A DNA stretch of 7,295 nucleotides from an uncultured bacterium (GTDB taxonomy: Bacteria; Patescibacteriota; Minisyncoccia; Phycocordibacterales; PALSA-1337): assembly GCA_903868845.1 (NCBI GenBank), contig CAIPWS010000105.1, positions 1 to 7,295 of the forward strand. Reading direction: 5' to 3'. The position numbers were made by a program, and so were the translations under genes. Shown piece after piece: positions 5,839 to 7,295 of the stretch (position 1 is the first letter of the stretch; every line of letters begins with the position of its first letter). The notes beneath the pieces were generated by a model. It was given only the letters and a program-made list of their open reading frames with translations. It was not told where the DNA came from and did not search any database.

Positions 5839-6942
5839 CTACTTGGCCTTGAAATGGAATACAACTATCTCACTATCACTTCCTACACGCATTGGAGGTC
5901 CCCAAGTACCGACTCCACTGGATGTAAATTCAAGCATATTTCCCCATTTATTTAAGCCGTAATCGTAACCTTTGAAGATAAGGTGCGTGAATATGTTGAG
6001 TGGGAAAAATTGAGCTTTGTGAGTGTGGCCTGATATTTGAAATGAAATACCAGCCTTTTCAGCTATATCCAAACCAGATGGTTGATGTTTCAGAAGAATG
6101 GACGGCTTGCTAGCATCTATGTTAAAACTTTTCAAAATTCCACCGAATTTCACTGCACTAAGAGAATCACGATCATCCACGCCAATGATTTGCAAACCCG
6201 AGACATTAACCATTTCATTATTTAGGACGCGCATACCGACATCACGTACAGCTTTCAAGAATAAACTATCATCTCGGAATTCTTCGTGATTACCAGTTAT
6301 GAAAAATGTACCGAGTGATGCATGGAGCTCTGCGAGAGGTTTTATGATGTCTTGCTCATCAACCTTAACACCATCATAGAGATCTCCACCAACAAAGACT
6401 ATGTCTGGATTGATTTCATTTATTTTGCTTACTATCTTGTCAGAAAAATCTTTTCCATATACAGCACCAAGATGAATATCGCTTATCCATACAGCTTTTT
6501 TACCTTGCCACTCTTGTGGAAGTTGCGGTAAATTTATGTCCACATTTTTTACATACAATGATCTGGCGTGAATAAGTCCATAAACAGTGGCGATGATAGC
6601 CAATGCAAAAAGTATTATTCCAAACCAAGAAAGTGAAGCTTCGGGTCTCAAGTATCTAAATATTAGATGTACAAGCCCATACAAAGCACTAGCAATAAAA
6701 AGATACGAAGCCAGACTGATCCAGTAGGCTGACAAAGTATAATAAATCTGCACAAAGAAGTTGTCTGAGAAAAATGAAAGTCCAGACGATAGTAAGAAGC
6801 TTCCTCCGAATACCACCAGCGCAAAGATGACCACAATCTTCAAAGTGATGCTCGGAGCAAAGATAGAAACAAAGGCCTGATATATTGCCAAGTGAAGTAA
6901 AGCAAATAGTACAGAGATGACTGATGCGAATATGATGATCAT
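5839..6942 (-). CDS. Membrane metallophosphoesterase, YkuE-like
   Basis: A 367-residue calcineurin-like phosphoesterase. The first 125 residues form about four membrane helices (roughly 2-28, 33-55, 64-94, 107-125). The catalytic domain follows with all metal-site motifs: SDIHLG (D155, H157), GGDLYDG (D187), GNHE (N218, H219), KHQP (H286) and GHTHKAQFFP (H306, H308), plus the YkuE-type ending SSGVGTWGPPMRVG (341-354). The domain probably sits on one face of the membrane and cleaves a phosphoester or pyrophosphate; relatives have been linked to lipid or nucleotide-sugar pyrophosphates, but the substrate cannot be read from sequence. Its ATG overlaps the upstream stop as ATGA (6942-6939), implying translational coupling with the MliC-like gene. 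A TATAAT at 6954-6949 lies 6 nt from the ATG but overlaps the coding end of the upstream gene. Confidence 0.93.
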   Translation of the reverse strand: MIIIFASVISVLFALLHLAIYQAFVSIFAPSITLKIVVIFALVVFGGSFLLSSGLSFFSDNFFVQIYYTLSAYWISLASYLFIASALYGLVHLIFRYLRPEASLSWFGIILFALAIIATVYGLIHARSLYVKNVDINLPQLPQEWQGKKAVWISDIHLGAVYGKDFSDKIVSKINEINPDIVFVGGDLYDGVKVDEQDIIKPLAELHASLGTFFITGNHEEFRDDSLFLKAVRDVGMRVLNNEMVNVSGLQIIGVDDRDSLSAVKFGGILKSFNIDASKPSILLKHQPSGLDIAEKAGISFQISGHTHKAQFFPLNIFTHLIFKGYDYGLNKWGNMLEFTSSGVGTWGPPMRVGSDSEIVVFHFKAK

Positions 6943-7286
6943 GGTTTAATTATACAATCTGAAAATGTTTCAGTACTACTTGTTCCCTCTGTGATAAAAG
7001 CTGTATTCCCTTTATTCCAAAAAACGAATGATTCGTCAGTGTTTGCGTATCTAGCACCAGAAGCAGAGACTGCATGAGGAACTTTGAGTATTCTACCATC
7101 GCTCAAAGTGAGATGCACAAAATAATCCTGTGGCAAATAAAATGTCGCAACGATAGTTCTTGAGTTGGCACATTCAAATGTAAAGGTTTTTTCACCAGAT
7201 TTTTGCTTCTGATACATGAAAAAATAAGCAGACAATAATACAACTATGAGTATGAGGATTGTGGCAGTTGGTTTATTGTTTTTCAT
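6939..7286 (-). CDS. MliC-like C-type lysozyme inhibitor domain protein, membrane-anchored
   Basis: A 115-residue protein with a basic start (MKNNK), a hydrophobic helix at about 7-24 and an outward-facing small domain. The domain follows the MliC pattern: FTFECANSRTIVATFY (C39), VHLTLSDGRILKVP, the signature SASGARY (74-80), FVFWNKGNTAFITEG with K92-G93, and a closing C111 that would pair with C39. In characterised MliC proteins the Ser of the SGARY motif and the Lys of the KG motif enter the lysozyme active site. There is no lipobox cysteine, so it is held by a signal anchor and not as a lipoprotein. The ATG at 7286 is preceded by TGCTAAAAA with no ribosome binding site, and the window ends 9 nt upstream, so the promoter and any operon partner are not visible. 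Confidence 0.8.
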   Translation of the reverse strand: MKNNKPTATILILIVVLLSAYFFMYQKQKSGEKTFTFECANSRTIVATFYLPQDYFVHLTLSDGRILKVPHAVSASGARYANTDESFVFWNKGNTAFITEGTSSTETFSDCIIKP

Positions 7287-7295
7287 TTTTTAGCA

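Noticed and set aside
6939..6942. Recoding of UGA as glycine, as in some CPR lineages
   Set aside because: The UGA at 6941-6939 ends the MliC-like gene right after its last conserved cysteine region and forms a normal ATGA junction. No other in-frame UGA occurs in any gene.
6949..6954. TATAAT 6 nt before the metallophosphoesterase start as a promoter
   Set aside because: It overlaps the last codons (Cys-Ile-Ile) of the upstream gene, is too close for a normal start site, and the ATGA overlap already explains expression. It is kept only as a remark.

Overview
The window looks like a piece of a Candidate Phyla Radiation (Patescibacteria, probably Parcubacteria-like) chromosome. This is inferred from the style of the proteins and not from any marker gene. 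The signs are a short pilin of the type common in that group next to a PilB-type ATPase, very compact gene packing, no recognisable Shine-Dalgarno sequence at any start, and moderately AT-rich DNA. All supported genes are on the minus strand, so they read from right to left. UGA is used as a stop (at 6939-6941) and no gene has an in-frame UGA, so the UGA-glycine code of Gracilibacteria and Absconditabacteria does not apply.

Layout in order of transcription. (1) 7286-5839: a small membrane-anchored MliC-like lysozyme inhibitor domain protein, overlapping by ATGA a four-helix membrane metallophosphoesterase of the YkuE type. (2) 5767-1461: a possible mannose block. It holds a stand-alone mannose-6-phosphate isomerase type II cupin, a GH130 mannoside phosphorylase-type protein tethered to the membrane, a second protein with two GH130 domains in tandem, and a HAD-IIB protein of the eukaryotic-type phosphomannomutase relatives. 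The last is split by one extra G in a six-G run. (3) 1367-1: a type IV pilin followed by the start of a PilB/GspE ATPase that runs off the left edge.

How the genes may work together. GH130 phosphorylases reversibly interconvert beta-mannosides plus phosphate with alpha-mannose 1-phosphate. A phosphomannomutase links mannose 1-phosphate to mannose 6-phosphate, and a mannose-6-phosphate isomerase links that to fructose 6-phosphate. The block could therefore salvage mannosides into glycolysis or, in reverse, build a beta-mannan reserve. The direction cannot be decided from sequence.

Regulation. Good -10 boxes (TATAAT) lie 10 nt upstream of the start codons of the cupin and the HAD-IIB gene, which suggests leaderless transcripts and internal promoters. 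The spacer between the two GH130 genes is a heptanucleotide repeat array. A perfect 9-bp inverted repeat brackets a possible promoter upstream of the pilin. No gene-free stretch exceeds about 100 bases; the longest is 1368-1460, and its content is described. No tRNA, rRNA, CRISPR array or insertion sequence was seen.
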